Shown here: positions 6,274-7,078 of the stretch, piece by piece
Numbering within the stretch: the stretch's first letter is position 1
Layout of the letters: every line of letters starts with the position of its first letter
NCBI GenBank assembly: GCA_031255895.1
Contig: JAIRRQ010000022.1
Location: 1-7,078, forward strand
Source: Methanocalculaceae archaeon
Lineage (GTDB): Archaea; Halobacteriota; Methanomicrobia; Methanomicrobiales; Methanocorpusculaceae
DNA length: 7,078 bases
Direction: 5' to 3'
Position numbers and translations under genes: made by a program
Notes under the pieces: generated by a model
The model's database searches: none
The model's input: only the letters and a program-made list of their open reading frames with translations
What the model was told of the DNA's origin: nothing

Positions 6274-7078
6274 AATCGGTTGCAGAAATGTTAGATTTGC
6301 ATACTGTCCGATTTCTTGAACCAGATTATGCCTCGCTCGTGAACTGCGGTGAGCCTGGTGTTCTTATCTGTGAGGCCGAGCCAATGTCTGATGGTGCCCG
6401 AATGTTGATTGATGATGAGGAAAATCCAGTGCTGTTTGCAGTTCGTGTGGGTACTGAATGGGTGGGAACTTCGTGGAATTTTCGCAAACCAACGGAGCAA
6501 GAATTTGTTCTTTTTGCAGCGGCTGACGGTGATCTGTATCAGGAACCTCGGGTTGCAATTGACGACGCGATGCGTGCCCATTTTGCAAACATACTTCGCA
6601 AAGAAATTATCCCCGCTCGTGAGGACCTATCACCTGGCAGAATTGAAAAAATCAGTGATCTTCTGCATGATGTGTGGGGGACGTCTGTGCCCGGTCTATG
6701 TTTCGATGCATGTGCCGGTTCTGGCGTAGGTTCCATGATTATTCGCGAGATGGGGGGTAGTCCTATTGCTTACGATAACGATCCGGCACTGCTTTCACTG
6801 GGCCTTGCTACCGGTCGTCTTGCGCCTGAGAATACCATTTGCATCGATGGAACGATAGCCTCTGCATATCTGCCTAATGCGGAACGTGGCCTAGGAATCA
6901 TGTTAGGTCAGATGTATGTGTACACAAAGGATCTCTGGCAGTCGATCGTTGAGGAGCTTATAGGTATCACCGCCGAGACGCTTATCACGGTTGCAACCAA
7001 GGAAGAGGCATACTGGGTGCGTGAGTGGGCAAAAAATGTTGATCGCGATCTTGAGCTATGGGAAAATGATCGCGATCC
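6270..7078 (+). CDS. Putative SAM-dependent methyltransferase-like protein (3' partial)
   Basis: The ATG at 6270 overlaps the previous stop (ATGA), and the frame is open to the right edge, giving 269 complete codons. About 145 N-terminal residues are acidic and aromatic, with Trp-rich strands (VRVGTEWVGTSWNFRKP), and I do not recognise them. Then comes a Rossmann-type nucleotide-binding signature: CFDACAGSGVGSM (motif I, Asp146 to Ser155), followed by AYDNDPALL (Asp169-Asp171) at the end of the next strand, where class I methyltransferases bind the ribose of S-adenosylmethionine, and CIDGT (Asp193) at a motif III-like place. The usual catalytic (D/N)PP(Y/F) motif is absent; the matching strand appears to be GLGIMLGQM. 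The substrate is unknown and could be RNA, protein or a small molecule; the protein might also be a non-catalytic relative. The fold call is moderately sure, the function is unknown. Coupling to the bactofilin-like gene suggests a joint role. Confidence 0.65.
   Translation, partial: MKSVAEMLDLHTVRFLEPDYASLVNCGEPGVLICEAEPMSDGARMLIDDEENPVLFAVRVGTEWVGTSWNFRKPTEQEFVLFAAADGDLYQEPRVAIDDAMRAHFANILRKEIIPAREDLSPGRIEKISDLLHDVWGTSVPGLCFDACAGSGVGSMIIREMGGSPIAYDNDPALLSLGLATGRLAPENTICIDGTIASAYLPNAERGLGIMLGQMYVYTKDLWQSIVEELIGITAETLITVATKEEAYWVREWAKNVDRDLELWENDRD

Overview
The window looks like a stretch of euryarchaeal chromosome, most probably from a methanogen of the Methanomicrobiales (a Methanocorpusculum-like genome is my best guess, from protein style and moderate G+C only). 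The evidence is an archaeal-type cofactor-independent phosphoglycerate mutase, an archaeal initiator tRNA without an encoded CCA, AT-rich TATA-like elements, T-run terminators and an archaeal Lhr-like helicase. No insertion sequence, phage gene, CRISPR array or rRNA is visible.

Left part (1-933, + strand): the 3' part of a DUF475/TerC-superfamily multi-pass membrane protein whose start lies outside the window. It converges on the next operon across a gap of about 290 bp with no convincing gene.

Middle (3779 down to 1226, - strand): a two-gene operon in which a thioredoxin with a charged N-terminal extension overlaps by 14 nt the start of a large superfamily 2 helicase of the Lhr-like group. 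The helicase reading frame is intact in register over its whole length but is broken by one in-frame TGA between its two RecA domains. It is either a fresh nonsense mutation or pseudogene, a sequencing error, or a split protein. TGA serves as a normal stop elsewhere in the window.

Centre (3801-3951): a short divergent intergenic region with a 14-bp AT palindrome that could serve as a TATA element, then an initiator tRNA-Met gene on the + strand.

Right part (4018-7078, + strand): apgM (3-phosphoglycerate/2-phosphoglycerate interconversion), then a bactofilin-like beta-helical protein with a hydrophobic segment between two beta-helices, then, overlapping by ATGA, a methyltransferase-like protein that runs off the window. 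The last two genes are translationally coupled, probably act together, and are the least understood part of the window. The rest is mainly housekeeping: glycolysis/gluconeogenesis, translation initiation, redox and nucleic-acid metabolism.
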